From contig NZ_CP015103.1 in the NCBI RefSeq assembly GCF_002214505.1, forward strand, positions 806,001 through 870,000: a stretch of 64,000 bases of DNA, in the 5' to 3' direction. The notes beneath the pieces are model-generated. The model worked only from the letters and a program-made list of their open reading frames with translations. It had not been told where the DNA came from and searched no databases. A program made the translations under genes and the position numbers. Origin of the DNA: Thermococcus siculi. GTDB taxonomy: Archaea; Methanobacteriota_B; Thermococci; Thermococcales; Thermococcaceae. Shown here one piece after another: positions 41,837 through 50,001 of the stretch (positions are counted from its first letter, which is position 1; every line of letters starts with the position of its first letter).

Positions 41837-42520
41837 ATGAGGATAGTCGCGGCGGATACCGGTGGTGCACTTCTGACCGAGGATTACGAGCCGGTTGGGC
41901 TGATAGCAACGGCCGCGGTGCTCGTCGAGAAGCCCTACAGAACGGCAACCCTTAGTGCGGTGAGGTACGCGGATCCCTTCAACTACGACATGAGCGGCAG
42001 GCAGGCCGTGAGGGACGAGGCTTACCTGGCCGTTGAGCTTGCCCGGAGGGTCAAGCCCGATGTAATCCACCTTGATTCAACCATAGGCGGAATCGAAGTC
42101 CGGAAGCTCGATGAAGCCACCATCAATGCGCTCACGATAACCGACCGCGGCAAGGAGGTGTGGAAGGATCTCGCGAAGGACCTCCAGCCCCTCGCAAAGA
42201 AGTTCTGGGAGGAGACGGGGATAGAAGTGGTTGCCATAGGCAAGTCCAGCGTCCCGGTGAGGATAGCGGAGATTTACTCCGGCATCTACACGGCGAAATG
42301 GGCCATTGAGCACGCGAGGGAGAACGGGAGGGTCATCGTTGGGCTGCCGAGATATATGAAGGTGGAAATAAGGCAGGGGAAGATATACGGGGAGAGCCTT
42401 GACCCTAGGGAAGGCGCCCTCTTTGGGGAAATAGAGGCAGATACTGAGGGAATCGGCTGGGAACTCTACCCCAATCCGCTGGTGAGGAGGTACATGGTTC
42501 TGGAAGTGTGGCGAGAGTAG
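41837..42520 (+). CDS. DUF4152 protein, probable ssDNA 3'-5' exonuclease (PF2046/PfuExo I type)
   Basis: 227 residues with an RNase H-like layout: MRIVAADTGGALLTED (acidic first strand), VKPDVIHLDSTIGGIEVRKLD and KSSVPVRIAEIYSGIYTAKWAIEHARENGRVIVGLPRYMKVEI in parts. The P. furiosus homologue PF2046 has a known structure and, as I recall, single-strand-specific 3'-5' exonuclease activity. ATG 41837 follows ACGGTGGTTTCC; the GTG three codons upstream overlaps that ribosome site. Role in repair or primer trimming is inferred from the homologue. Confidence 0.78.
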   Translation: MRIVAADTGGALLTEDYEPVGLIATAAVLVEKPYRTATLSAVRYADPFNYDMSGRQAVRDEAYLAVELARRVKPDVIHLDSTIGGIEVRKLDEATINALTITDRGKEVWKDLAKDLQPLAKKFWEETGIEVVAIGKSSVPVRIAEIYSGIYTAKWAIEHARENGRVIVGLPRYMKVEIRQGKIYGESLDPREGALFGEIEADTEGIGWELYPNPLVRRYMVLEVWRE

Positions 42521-42556
42521 CGCAAGGTTTTTAACTTCCCCCAATTACTCTCAATC

Positions 42557-42916
42557 ATGGTGGATTTGACTATTCCTGTCGTGTACACCTTCATCATACT
42601 CATTGAAGTTGCGATGGTGTGGATCAGATCGACCGACTTCTTCTACTACTTCCATGACTGGTTCGCCTCGGAGAACCTCGCCGGGCCGGGGTACATGGAT
42701 CAGGAAAACTGGAGGGCCGTTCTCAGGGCCGCTGTGATTCTCGCCCTCCTTATGCTGGCGGTCGTCTGGCTCCTGAGTCTCCTGGACAAGACTATCTCCA
42801 TCGTTGGCGGCTTTGGTGCCGTTGTTTTGTACCAGCTTTTCCTGGGTGCGGTAATATCCGACGAGATCGAGGATTCAAGAAGGGAAAAGGGAGACTGGCG
42901 CTACGGCTGGTATTAG
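42557..42916 (+). CDS. Small integral membrane protein of unknown function
   Basis: 119 residues with three membrane helices (VVYTFIILIEVAMVWI, AVLRAAVILALLMLAVVWLLSLL, ISIVGGFGAVVLYQLFLGAVI) and an aromatic outside loop (STDFFYYFHDWF). No family recognised. TATA-like GGTTTTTAAC near 42525-42534 is ~25 bases before ATG 42557, suggesting a leaderless message. Its stop overlaps the TAA of a relic iorA tail on the other strand, which shows it once lay directly convergent with iorA. Confidence 0.65.
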   Translation: MVDLTIPVVYTFIILIEVAMVWIRSTDFFYYFHDWFASENLAGPGYMDQENWRAVLRAAVILALLMLAVVWLLSLLDKTISIVGGFGAVVLYQLFLGAVISDEIEDSRREKGDWRYGWY

Positions 42917-42944
42917 TTCTCCTCCTTCAGCTCGCTCGGGAACT
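42913..42944 (-). pseudogene. Relic of the original iorA 3' end
   Basis: On the minus strand the bases read TTC CCG AGC GAG CTG AAG GAG GAG AAC TAA, i.e. FPSELKEEN and stop. The live iorA gene ends KFPSELDKGA. The 17 bases CAGCTCGCTCGGGAACT (42928-42944) are identical to 43685-43701. The VapBC pair 3 lies exactly between the two copies. Confidence 0.65.
42928..42944 (+). repeat. 17-bp direct repeat, left copy (flank of VapBC cassette 3)
   Basis: CAGCTCGCTCGGGAACT; the right copy lies inside the 3' end of iorA at 43685-43701, 757 bases away. The arrangement is like the duplicated target at the ends of an integrated element. Confidence 0.75.
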
Positions 42945-43018
42945 ATTACGAGAACTTCCAGTATTCGTTTTGGGACAAAACTTAAAGCCCTATTGAGTAA
43001 TCCCCTTTGGGTGAGGGC

Positions 43019-43240
43019 ATGCCAACCGTAACCGTTAAGGTAACCGTTCCGGATAACGCTGATCCCGAGGCGATTAAGCGGCTCGTTGAGCTTGAAGTTG
43101 TCAAACTTCGACTCATGAGGAAGAACCTGGAAGGAAAGACATCAGGGGATTTCAGGAAATTGAGGGGAATCCTGGGTAAGGCCGAGATGGGAGAACTCAA
43201 AGCCTACGAGCTGGAGGCTGAGTTCGGTGATTTATATTGA
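43019..43240 (+). CDS. vapB: VapB-type antitoxin (pair 3)
   Basis: 73 residues: beta N terminus PTVTVKVTVPDNADPEAIKRL, then a long helix (LVELEVVKLRLMRKNLEGK) and an acidic C-terminal tail (ELKAYELEAEFGDLY) that would bind the toxin. It is a different antitoxin type from pairs 1 and 2. ATG 43019 follows GGGTGAGGGC. It overlaps the toxin gene by 14 bases (GGTGATTTATATTGA). Confidence 0.8.
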   Translation: MPTVTVKVTVPDNADPEAIKRLVELEVVKLRLMRKNLEGKTSGDFRKLRGILGKAEMGELKAYELEAEFGDLY

Positions 43241-43673
43241 CACCAACGTACTCTACTCGTACCTTTTTGAGACACCTATGAGCGAAAACGCTGAGAGGGT
43301 TCTCGGACTGCCTGAGAAGGTAACGTCCAAAGTCGCAATAAACGAGGCCGTGTACGTGGTCTTCAGGAGACTGGTCCGCGATAAGGGAATAACGAGCGTA
43401 CATGAAGCAAAGAAGTTCGTGAAGCTAAAAGAAGGACGAGAGCTGCTTGAACGGGCTTACTCCACTGTTATGAAGCTCGTTGAGCTTTCGGGGATAACGG
43501 TTGTGGAGGAAGAGAACGACTTCGACGTTCTAAAGGCCGTGTCCATGGAGTACGGCCTTCTTCCAAACGATGCAATAATCGTTGCAACGTGCATTAAACA
43601 TGGAATAACGGAAATAGCTACCTTTGACAGTGACTTTGAGAACGTTCCTTTCTTAAAAATAGTGAGGGGCTAA
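43227..43673 (+). CDS. vapC: VapC-type PIN-domain toxin (pair 3)
   Basis: 148 residues. Conserved acidic sites: Asp in YIDTNVLYSYL, Glu in VAINEAVYVVFRR, Asp in LPNDAIIVATC and Asp in IATFDSDFENVPFL. It starts with GTG 43227 within the antitoxin and its stop overlaps the convergent iorA stop by four bases. The pair occupies the DNA between two 17-bp direct repeats derived from the iorA end, so it probably arrived as a mobile cassette. Confidence 0.88.
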   Translation: MIYIDTNVLYSYLFETPMSENAERVLGLPEKVTSKVAINEAVYVVFRRLVRDKGITSVHEAKKFVKLKEGRELLERAYSTVMKLVELSGITVVEEENDFDVLKAVSMEYGLLPNDAIIVATCIKHGITEIATFDSDFENVPFLKIVRG

Positions 43674-45589
43674 GCCCCCTTATCCAGCTCGCTCGGGAAC
43701 TTTATGGCGTCGAACGGGCACGTCTGGTTGCAGACGCCACAGCCGGTGCAGAGAAGCTCGTCTATTCTGACCTTGTTGGTGTCGGGGTCGTAGACGAGAG
43801 CCGGACAGCCGGTCAGGAGTATGCACGCCTTGCAGCCCGTACACTTGTCCTCAATGACTATCGGCTTCTCCCCTATCTCACCGCGCCTTATCACCGGGAT
43901 GACGCACTCCTGCTTGGCTATTATGACAGCCGGCCCTTCAATCTGCATGGCTTCCTTTATCGCTTCCCTCGTTGCCTTGAGATCGTAGGGATCAACGGTC
44001 TTGACGTATTTCACTCCCAGGGCCTTCACGAGGGCCTCTATGTCGATCTCATTGAACTTCCTTCCGGTCTCGCTTCCGCCGGTTCCGGGGTGTGGCTGGT
44101 GGCCGGTCATGGCCGTCGTCCTGTTGTCGAGTATCATCACCAGGACGTTCAGGTTCTTGTAGACGGCATCAACCAAAGGCTGGATTCCGTTGTGGAAGAA
44201 CGTTGAATCGCCAATGGTAGCGATTATCTTTTTGTCCATGACGACGCTCTGACCGTTGGCGAGGCTTATGCTCGCGCCCATGACGTACTCCGTCCAGATG
44301 GCCTCGAGCGGCGGGAGGAGCGATAGGGCGTAGCAGCCTATGTCTCCGTGTATGGGCACGGAGTAGCGGCCGAGCTTGAGGTCCCTCAAGGCGTCGAGGG
44401 CGGCCCTGTAGGAGCCTCTATGTGGGCAGCCGGGACACATCACTGGCGGTCTCTTAGGAGCTAAACTCTCGGCGTAGGCAACCTCCTCCGGCTTGGTGTA
44501 CTCCTCACCTTCCTCGCCGATGAGGCTGAGAAGGGCGTTCCTCACGAGGGAGGGTGTAAGCTCACCCTCAAGCGGCAGATGACCGCTTCTCTTTCCATAT
44601 ATCGGCACGTTAAGCCCCGCTTCGTAGGCCGCTATCTTAACCTCCTCCTCAAGGAACGGTGCACCGTCTTCGATGACTATGGCCTCATCAACGGTCTTCA
44701 GGAACTCAACGACGAGCTTCTTGGGGAGAGGATGCGGTGTTGAGAGCTTGAGGATTTTGAAGTCGGCGTTTATCTTTGGAAGGACCTCCTTCACGTAGTT
44801 GTATGGGGCGCCTTCAACGATTATTCCGATTTTAGCGTCGCCCTTCCCCTCGATCCAGTTGAAGGGCATCTCGTTGAACTCCTCCTCGATCTTCCTGAGG
44901 GTCTCATTCAGCCACTTGTGCCTCTTTCTGTTTCCTTCCATGCTTGCCCTGACGTATCTTTCAATGTCCTTCTTGAAGACGGGTTTTCTGTTGAGTTCAA
45001 TGAACTCACCCACCTCAACGTCAGCTGTCGTGTGGTTAACCCTCGTCGTCGTCCTGAATATTATCGGGACCTTATAGCGCTCGCTCAGCTCGTAGGCGTA
45101 CTTTATGAGGTCGTGGGCCTCCTGCGGGTCGACAGGCTCAAGAACGGGGAGGAGCGAGAGCTTTCCGTAATACCTGTCGTCCTGCTCGGTCTGGCTCGTG
45201 TGCGGTCCGGGGTCGTCGGCGACGAGAACTACTAAACCTCCTTCAACACCGGAATAGGCGAGGCTCATGAGAGGATCTGCTGCGACGTTCAGTCCGACAC
45301 ACTTCATTGTAACGAGGGCCCTTAGCCCAGTGTAGGCAACGCCGGCAGCTTCCTCAAGGGCCACCTTCTCGTTCGGTGCCCACTCGGCGAAAACTTCAGG
45401 TTTGAGGTGGGCTATTGTCTCCACGACCTCCGTTGAGGGCGTTCCGGGATAGCCGGTAGCAAAGACAATGCCGCTCTCAAGTGCACCGTAGGCTATCGCC
45501 TCGTTGCCCATGAGGAGCTTTCTCTCGCGCTTCTCGGAATTAACTTCGGCCGCGTCAGAAGGGTAAGGCTTGGTTTTAACCGCTTCCAC
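43670..45589 (-). CDS. iorA: Indolepyruvate:ferredoxin oxidoreductase, alpha subunit (IorA)
   Basis: 639 residues, full length for IorA. Together with IorB it decarboxylates aryl pyruvates from aromatic amino acids to aryl-acetyl-CoA and reduces ferredoxin. Seen: N-terminal pyrimidine domain (IAYGALESGIVFATGYPGTPSTEVVE in parts), TPP-binding domain (HGDIGCYALSLLPP, IATIGDSTFFHNG, ILDNRTTAMTGHQPHPG) and a C-terminal two-cluster ferredoxin domain with CTGCKACILLTGCPAL and CTGCGVCNQTCPF. GTG 45589 with GGTGGTGATT before it is the likely start; GTG 45598 is longer. The 3' end has been rebuilt (KFPSELDKGA) beside VapBC pair 3. No iorB gene is adjacent. Confidence 0.95.
   Translation of the reverse strand: MEAVKTKPYPSDAAEVNSEKRERKLLMGNEAIAYGALESGIVFATGYPGTPSTEVVETIAHLKPEVFAEWAPNEKVALEEAAGVAYTGLRALVTMKCVGLNVAADPLMSLAYSGVEGGLVVLVADDPGPHTSQTEQDDRYYGKLSLLPVLEPVDPQEAHDLIKYAYELSERYKVPIIFRTTTRVNHTTADVEVGEFIELNRKPVFKKDIERYVRASMEGNRKRHKWLNETLRKIEEEFNEMPFNWIEGKGDAKIGIIVEGAPYNYVKEVLPKINADFKILKLSTPHPLPKKLVVEFLKTVDEAIVIEDGAPFLEEEVKIAAYEAGLNVPIYGKRSGHLPLEGELTPSLVRNALLSLIGEEGEEYTKPEEVAYAESLAPKRPPVMCPGCPHRGSYRAALDALRDLKLGRYSVPIHGDIGCYALSLLPPLEAIWTEYVMGASISLANGQSVVMDKKIIATIGDSTFFHNGIQPLVDAVYKNLNVLVMILDNRTTAMTGHQPHPGTGGSETGRKFNEIDIEALVKALGVKYVKTVDPYDLKATREAIKEAMQIEGPAVIIAKQECVIPVIRRGEIGEKPIVIEDKCTGCKACILLTGCPALVYDPDTNKVRIDELLCTGCGVCNQTCPFDAIKFPSELDKGA
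43685..43701 (+). repeat. 17-bp direct repeat, right copy (inside iorA 3' end)
   Basis: CAGCTCGCTCGGGAACT, encoding KFPSEL of IorA on the minus strand; identical to 42928-42944. Confidence 0.75.
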
Positions 45590-45672
45590 AATCACCACCG
45601 TATTCCCTTCTCGGTTGGGGTTAAAACTCTGCCTTCAGAAAAGCCCCACCAAAAATCGAAAAATTTTCGGAA

Positions 45673-45963
45673 CTATGGCCTCTTTCTCTCGTTCTTGTCA
45701 TAGTACACCTCATTGTGAGTCCTGAAGAAGGTTCGCGTCATTGTCTCGGAGCGCCACTCCCTGGGTACCATTATGACGATGAGACCCAGTATGAATGCTA
45801 TTACCGTAACGGCCCCTGCAACGGGTGCGTAATCGGAGAAGCCCCAGAACAGTATGAGGAACGGAACGCTGGTTATCCCGACCACAATGGATGCGAAGAG
45901 CACGGTGAGGATTTTGTATCCGTACCTCTCCATGAAGAGGCCGAAGTCCACCCGCACCACCAT
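45673..45963 (-). CDS. Small membrane protein of unknown function
   Basis: 96 residues with two membrane helices (ILTVLFASIVVGITSVPFLILFWG in parts; VAGAVTVIAFILGLIVIMV) and charged ends. ATG 45963 is chosen; the purine-rich GGAGGAAGAAAACCCT lies upstream. It is 74 bases upstream of iorA in the same direction, possibly cotranscribed. No family recognised. Confidence 0.6.
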   Translation of the reverse strand: MVVRVDFGLFMERYGYKILTVLFASIVVGITSVPFLILFWGFSDYAPVAGAVTVIAFILGLIVIMVPREWRSETMTRTFFRTHNEVYYDKNERKRP

Positions 45964-46042
45964 AGGGTTTTCTTCCTCCTAGTGTAAAAGCTTTTCGGGA
46001 GGGCTTAAATACTCTGACCCTGATATAGGAACTGTGGTGACT

Positions 46043-46330
46043 ATGAAAGTTAAAGAACTGCTCGAACTCGTTGATGAGACTATAGCCAGCCTGAAGATAG
46101 CGATAGTAGCCAACCAGCAGAGGGCACTCGAAAGTCCCCACACGAGCTACGAGTTCACCCAGCGGGCCATCGAACTTCAGGAAGACCTCGACGACCTGAT
46201 GAAGGCAAGGGAGATGCTTTCAAAGCTCGACCCGGAGAGCGAGGCGGAGGAGCACTTCTCGAAGGAGGAGCTTGAGGAGTTCCTTAAGATGCTCGAGCTT
46301 TTGAGGAACTCCGATGCCCACGTCTACTGA
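46043..46330 (+). CDS. Small coiled-coil/helical protein of unknown function
   Basis: 95 residues, nearly all helical and very acidic toward the end (ELVDETIASLKIAIVANQQRALES; YEFTQRAIELQEDLDDLMKAREML; EEHFSKEELEEFLKMLELL, each given as separate pieces). ATG 46043 follows GTGGTGACT. It ends 16 bases before the GTG start of the MazG-like gene, whose ribosome site lies in between, so the two form an operon. Function unknown. Confidence 0.6.
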   Translation: MKVKELLELVDETIASLKIAIVANQQRALESPHTSYEFTQRAIELQEDLDDLMKAREMLSKLDPESEAEEHFSKEELEEFLKMLELLRNSDAHVY

Positions 46331-46346
46331 CGCTGGGGGTGGTTTC

Positions 46347-46664
46347 GTGGACTTCAAGGAGCTGGAGAAGAGGCTCGTCGCCTTCCGGGATGCTCGGGGC
46401 TGGGGGAGGTACCACACGCCCAAGAACCTCGCCATCTCGGCAGCGGTTGAGCTGGGCGAACTCCTGGAGCACTTCCAGTGGGAGAGCGACGAGGAGATAC
46501 TGGAGGCGGTGAAAGACCCTGCTAAAAGAGAGGCCATAGCCGACGAGATAGCCGACGTGATAATCTACCTCACGCTCCTGGCTCACGAGCTTGGAATAGA
46601 CCTCGACGAGGCCGTTGAGAGGAAGATAGAGAAGAACGGGAGGAAATATCCGATTAGGATTTGA
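46347..46664 (+). CDS. MazG-like nucleotide pyrophosphohydrolase
   Basis: 105 residues, one-domain MazG/RS21-C6 type. The metal-binding ExxE...ExxD pattern is present: AVELGELLEHFQWE and DEIADVIIYLTLLA, and the opening RDARGWGRYHTPKNLAISA is typical of the iMazG/dCTPase branch. It would hydrolyse non-canonical or excess NTP/dNTP to the monophosphate and pyrophosphate. GTG 46347 has GGGGGTGGTTTC before it; the 11-codon upstream extension overlaps the previous gene. Confidence 0.87.
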   Translation: MDFKELEKRLVAFRDARGWGRYHTPKNLAISAAVELGELLEHFQWESDEEILEAVKDPAKREAIADEIADVIIYLTLLAHELGIDLDEAVERKIEKNGRKYPIRI

Positions 46665-46698
46665 CGCTTTCTTCTTCCGGCAGGGTCTTCGGGTTGTC

Positions 46699-47394
46699 TT
46701 ATCCACCCCGCCTCCTTCTGAGCAGCGCCGGGAGCAGCGCCAGCCCGAGTATTGCCCCTGGGCCACAGGTTTTCTTGTCTTTCTGTCCTGTAGTTGTTGT
46801 CGTTGGGGGCATCATTGGGTGCGTTTCAACGATCGGTTTGCTCCAGTTGCACGTCATGTTCTCTGGATTCCGGCATTGGAAGGTTACGTAAACGCATATT
46901 TCTGTGCAGTCTCCGTATAGTGTTACCTGGAACTTACTCGCGTTTATCCACACTTTCCATCGGGATATTCTCCTCACCCAGTATTTTTCAGGCCATTCAA
47001 CTCCGTCAATAACTTCCCCCGTTATGTTGGGGAGGTAGTTCTCTAGACCCCACTGGTACTCTTCCATGACTCTGGTGACGTTCCAAATGGAGAAGTTGAA
47101 GGGATTTTTGTCCCAGTACTGGGGGTATCGGGGGCTTACTTTTTCGGTCCACTTGCCATCGTATGCTGAATACGAGACAGAGAACACGTGCTCTTCGTCA
47201 AGGGCGTACCTGATTTCTACCACGGCTATGGCCGAGTGGTTTAGGGGGTCGCGAGGGGACTCTCCACAGGGGAATGCAGTCACACTCACGGAATACATTT
47301 CCCTGCTGGTGTTTATGTGCTCCCAGACGTTCACGGCATTAACCGCAGGAGTGAGGAGCAAAAAGGCAAAAAGCAATGGGAGGAGTTTTTTCAT
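46699..47394 (-). CDS. CGP-CTERM cell-surface protein of unknown function
   Basis: 231 residues. Signal peptide (KKLLPLLFAFLLLTPAVNA); an extracellular domain with cysteines CTEICVYVTFQC and MTCNW that could form disulphides and several sequons; a Thr-rich linker (PPTTTTTGQ); and the CGP-CTERM tail CGPGAILGLALLPALLRRRR, the Thermococcales sorting signal in which the Cys is probably lipid-modified after cleavage. ATG 47394 follows GGAGGTGACTTGGGG; the longer frame has no ribosome site. It lies 20 bases after the previous gene in the same direction. Confidence 0.8.
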   Translation of the reverse strand: MKKLLPLLFAFLLLTPAVNAVNVWEHINTSREMYSVSVTAFPCGESPRDPLNHSAIAVVEIRYALDEEHVFSVSYSAYDGKWTEKVSPRYPQYWDKNPFNFSIWNVTRVMEEYQWGLENYLPNITGEVIDGVEWPEKYWVRRISRWKVWINASKFQVTLYGDCTEICVYVTFQCRNPENMTCNWSKPIVETHPMMPPTTTTTGQKDKKTCGPGAILGLALLPALLRRRRGG

Positions 47395-47414
47395 CCCCAA
47401 GTCACCTCCATGAA

Positions 47415-48314
47415 TTAGGTTCTTTGTTTGTTGCACTTTAGGGGGGTGTCTTCTGTTTTCCTATTGAGGTACCAAGCTGGAAGCCTTTCTTTCATTGAAA
47501 TTCCCTTGAAGTATTTTTCAACAGATACCCAATTTAATCCTGCGTTCGGGAAAAAGCAGTAGCTCTCAATTTTGGCAAAACTGGTGTTATTGGTCAAATG
47601 ATGAGTGGAAACGTTGAGGATAGCTTCAATCAATTGCCCGTTGAGCTTAAACGAGCCATGATAAAAGGTCTTGCCCGACCCTGTTATCGTAACGTCCGAA
47701 TAGTAAACGGCGAGGATTGAAGTATGTTCTCCATTAGGTATTTCGATGACAGGTATAAAAGAAGGTTTATCGCTTAGACTGGGAATTACTAAAACATCTT
47801 CCGTACCGATTTCATAGGCGTGGGAATCCACATGAAGATAGGTTTTTATCCAAAGTTCTTTTTTGGCGTATAGTATGGCAACCCTTCTGATTGTTTTGTT
47901 GTCGTACTGTTTAAGGATCTGCTCTACCGTTGGGAATTTTGATGGGTTTTCTCTAGTGTGCCATTTTCCAGCGAAGAGTAACGCTGGAGTTTCTTTCGGT
48001 ACTTTTTCAAGGAGTTTCACATCAAGAGCAAGTGGAGAATAGTTTAATTGTGTCCTGGCTGTTTTTGTTTTCTTAGTTCTGAAAAATAGCGGAGAATTCT
48101 GGCCAATGTAATAAACTTTGAGTTCCTGGCTTTGGGGGTTGTAGGTTGCAAACTGCCAGAAATTCTCGTCATGATAGACTGCAATGAGCTTTTCCCCGCT
48201 TGAAATTTCAGCTAACTTGTAGGCTCCTTCTGCAGAGGAGAGCTGATGGTAAGTGTAGGCGTTGTAGGCAAAAAAGGAAAGAAGAACCAGCAGCCCAACA
48301 GCCATACGTCTCAT
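47415..48314 (-). CDS. Exported or membrane-anchored protein of unknown function (AT-rich)
   Basis: 299 residues. N-terminal signal anchor (MAVGLLVLLSFFAYNAYTY) and a beta-rich outside domain with few cysteines. Codon use is visibly AT-richer than that of the flanking HIT and MazG genes, like the island at 14-16.6 kb, suggesting separate acquisition. It is 20 bases upstream of the CGP-CTERM gene and probably cotranscribed. TATA-like TTTTTATATTC (~48359-48369, minus strand) lies ~45 bases before ATG 48314. No family recognised. Confidence 0.65.
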   Translation of the reverse strand: MRRMAVGLLVLLSFFAYNAYTYHQLSSAEGAYKLAEISSGEKLIAVYHDENFWQFATYNPQSQELKVYYIGQNSPLFFRTKKTKTARTQLNYSPLALDVKLLEKVPKETPALLFAGKWHTRENPSKFPTVEQILKQYDNKTIRRVAILYAKKELWIKTYLHVDSHAYEIGTEDVLVIPSLSDKPSFIPVIEIPNGEHTSILAVYYSDVTITGSGKTFYHGSFKLNGQLIEAILNVSTHHLTNNTSFAKIESYCFFPNAGLNWVSVEKYFKGISMKERLPAWYLNRKTEDTPLKCNKQRT

Positions 48315-48390
48315 GGCGAACCGCCCGTACGCTTGGTGTATCCAACTACTCTGCAGAAGAATATAAAAACGTTTCCTTAGAGGTGCAGGT

Positions 48391-48852
48391 TTATTCCAGC
48401 GAGTATCTCTTAAAAGCCTCCCTCAGCCTCTCAACCTCTTCCTCGCTCAACCTGTTCCTCTCCCAGCGCTCCCTCATTTTTAGATTCTCGTCCTCCAGAT
48501 CGAGAACCGCCTTCCTAACGCCTCCCCTGGGATGGGCGCAGTCACCTTCCCATCTCGGAATGACGTGGAGGTGAAGATGCGGGACCGTCTGACCGGCGGC
48601 CCTTCCGAGGTTCATCCCCACGTTGAAGGCGTCGGGCTTCAGCGTCTCCCTTAGCTTCCCCATCGCCAGTTCCATACCCCTAACCAGGGCCGATTTTTCC
48701 GCCCAAGTTAGCTCCTCCCACCGCTCGACGTGCCTCTTCGGGACGACTAAGAGATGACCCCTGCTGGCCGGATACGAGTCTATGAGAATTCTAACCAGTC
48801 TGTCCTCGTAGAGTATAACATCTTTCTCCGGACTGCAGAACGGGCACTCCAT
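48391..48852 (-). CDS. HIT-family nucleotide hydrolase/transferase
   Basis: 153 residues. The histidine triad is HLHLHVIPR (~residues 94-102) with the N-terminal CPFC...RILIDSYPASRGHLLVVPKRHV typical of Hint/Ap4A-type HIT proteins. The CPFC pair may bind zinc with a distant His. It hydrolyses AMP-linked substrates in the family. ATG 48852 follows GGTGTTGGCG; TATA-like GTTTTAAGCC lies ~25 bases upstream. It is divergent from the small membrane protein gene. Confidence 0.9.
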   Translation of the reverse strand: MECPFCSPEKDVILYEDRLVRILIDSYPASRGHLLVVPKRHVERWEELTWAEKSALVRGMELAMGKLRETLKPDAFNVGMNLGRAAGQTVPHLHLHVIPRWEGDCAHPRGGVRKAVLDLEDENLKMRERWERNRLSEEEVERLREAFKRYSLE

Positions 48853-48907
48853 CGCCAACACCAAAGGCTTAAAACCCGTTCGAGATAAAAAGCTCCCGGT
48901 GGGAGAG

Positions 48908-49129
48908 ATGGACGAGACGCTGGACGTTATGAAAAAGACATATCAGAGGTTCCTGGCGGTTGGCCTCGGACTCATGCTGGTTGCCTTCCTCCTGATGATA
49001 TGGCAGCCCCTCGGGAGGAGCCAGTCGCTGGTTCTGGCGGTGGTGATATTCCTGGTGGCCTTCATCCCGCTTGAGTTCGCGCGCAGGATAGCGAGAAAGA
49101 TGGCGCTGGTGGCGCTGAAGGGTGAATAG
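48908..49129 (+). CDS. Small membrane protein of unknown function
   Basis: 73 residues with two membrane helices (FLAVGLGLMLVAFLLMIW, SLVLAVVIFLVAFIPLEFA) and a basic C-terminal helix. ATG 48908 follows GGTGGGAGAG. It precedes psmA by 78 bases in the same direction. No family recognised. Confidence 0.6.
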   Translation: MDETLDVMKKTYQRFLAVGLGLMLVAFLLMIWQPLGRSQSLVLAVVIFLVAFIPLEFARRIARKMALVALKGE

Positions 49130-49207
49130 AAAAGCTTAATTAATGCCTGACCGAATTAGGTGGAGAGAGTAGGAGAAATGACGATAATCTGTTAGAGGTG
49201 ATGTAAA

Positions 49208-49990
49208 ATGGCGTTTGTACCACCACAGGCCGGTTACGACAGGGCTATTACGGTTTTCAGCCCTGACGGAAGGCTTTTCCAGGTGAACTACGCGAGGGAG
49301 GCAGTGAAGCGCGGAGCCACGGCAGTCGGCGTCAAGTGGAAGGACGGCGTCGTCCTCGCGGTCGAGAAGAGGATAACCAGCAAGCTCATAGAGCCGAGCA
49401 GCTACGAAAAGATATTCCAGATCGACGACCACATAGCGGCCGCCCCGAGCGGCATAATAGCCGATGCCCGCGTTCTCGTCGACAGGGCCAGGCTGGAGGC
49501 CCAGGTCTACAGGCTCACCTACGGCGAACCCGTTCCGCTCACCGTTCTGGTGAAGAAGATATGCGACCTCAAGCAGGCCCACACCCAGTACGGCGGTGTG
49601 AGGCCCTTCGGTGCGGCCCTTCTCATGGCGGGCGTCAACGACAAGCCCGAGCTTTACGAGACGGACCCGAGCGGCGCCTACTTCGAGTGGAAGGCTGTCG
49701 CTATAGGAAGCGGAAGGAACGTTGCCATGGCCATCTTCGAGGAGCACTACACCGACGACATTGACATGGAGGGCGCGGTAAAGCTCGCCATACTGGCCCT
49801 AGCGAAGACCCTCGAGGAGCCGAGCGCCGAGGGTATAGAGGTTGCCTACATAACCACCGAGGACAAGCGCTGGAAGAAGCTCTCGAAGGAAGACGTCGAG
49901 AAGTACCTGGCTGAAATCCTCGAAGAGGTCAAGGAAGAGGAAGTCGAGGAGAGGGAAGAGGACTACTCCGAACTCGACCAGAACTACTGA
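49208..49990 (+). CDS. psmA: Proteasome alpha subunit
   Basis: 260 residues, the outer-ring alpha subunit of the 20S proteasome. The alpha signature [27 protein letters not shown] (in parts: [26 protein letters not shown]) is at ~8-35; there is no catalytic N-terminal threonine. The C terminus is a highly acidic tail ([18 protein letters not shown]). The start follows GAGGTGATGTAAA. It is the first gene of the proteasome/exosome block: SBDS follows after 11 bases, as predicted for the archaeal exosomal superoperon. Confidence 0.97.
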   Translation: MAFVPPQAGYDRAITVFSPDGRLFQVNYAREAVKRGATAVGVKWKDGVVLAVEKRITSKLIEPSSYEKIFQIDDHIAAAPSGIIADARVLVDRARLEAQVYRLTYGEPVPLTVLVKKICDLKQAHTQYGGVRPFGAALLMAGVNDKPELYETDPSGAYFEWKAVAIGSGRNVAMAIFEEHYTDDIDMEGAVKLAILALAKTLEEPSAEGIEVAYITTEDKRWKKLSKEDVEKYLAEILEEVKEEEVEEREEDYSELDQNY

Positions 49991-50001
49991 GGTGACGGGC
50001 G

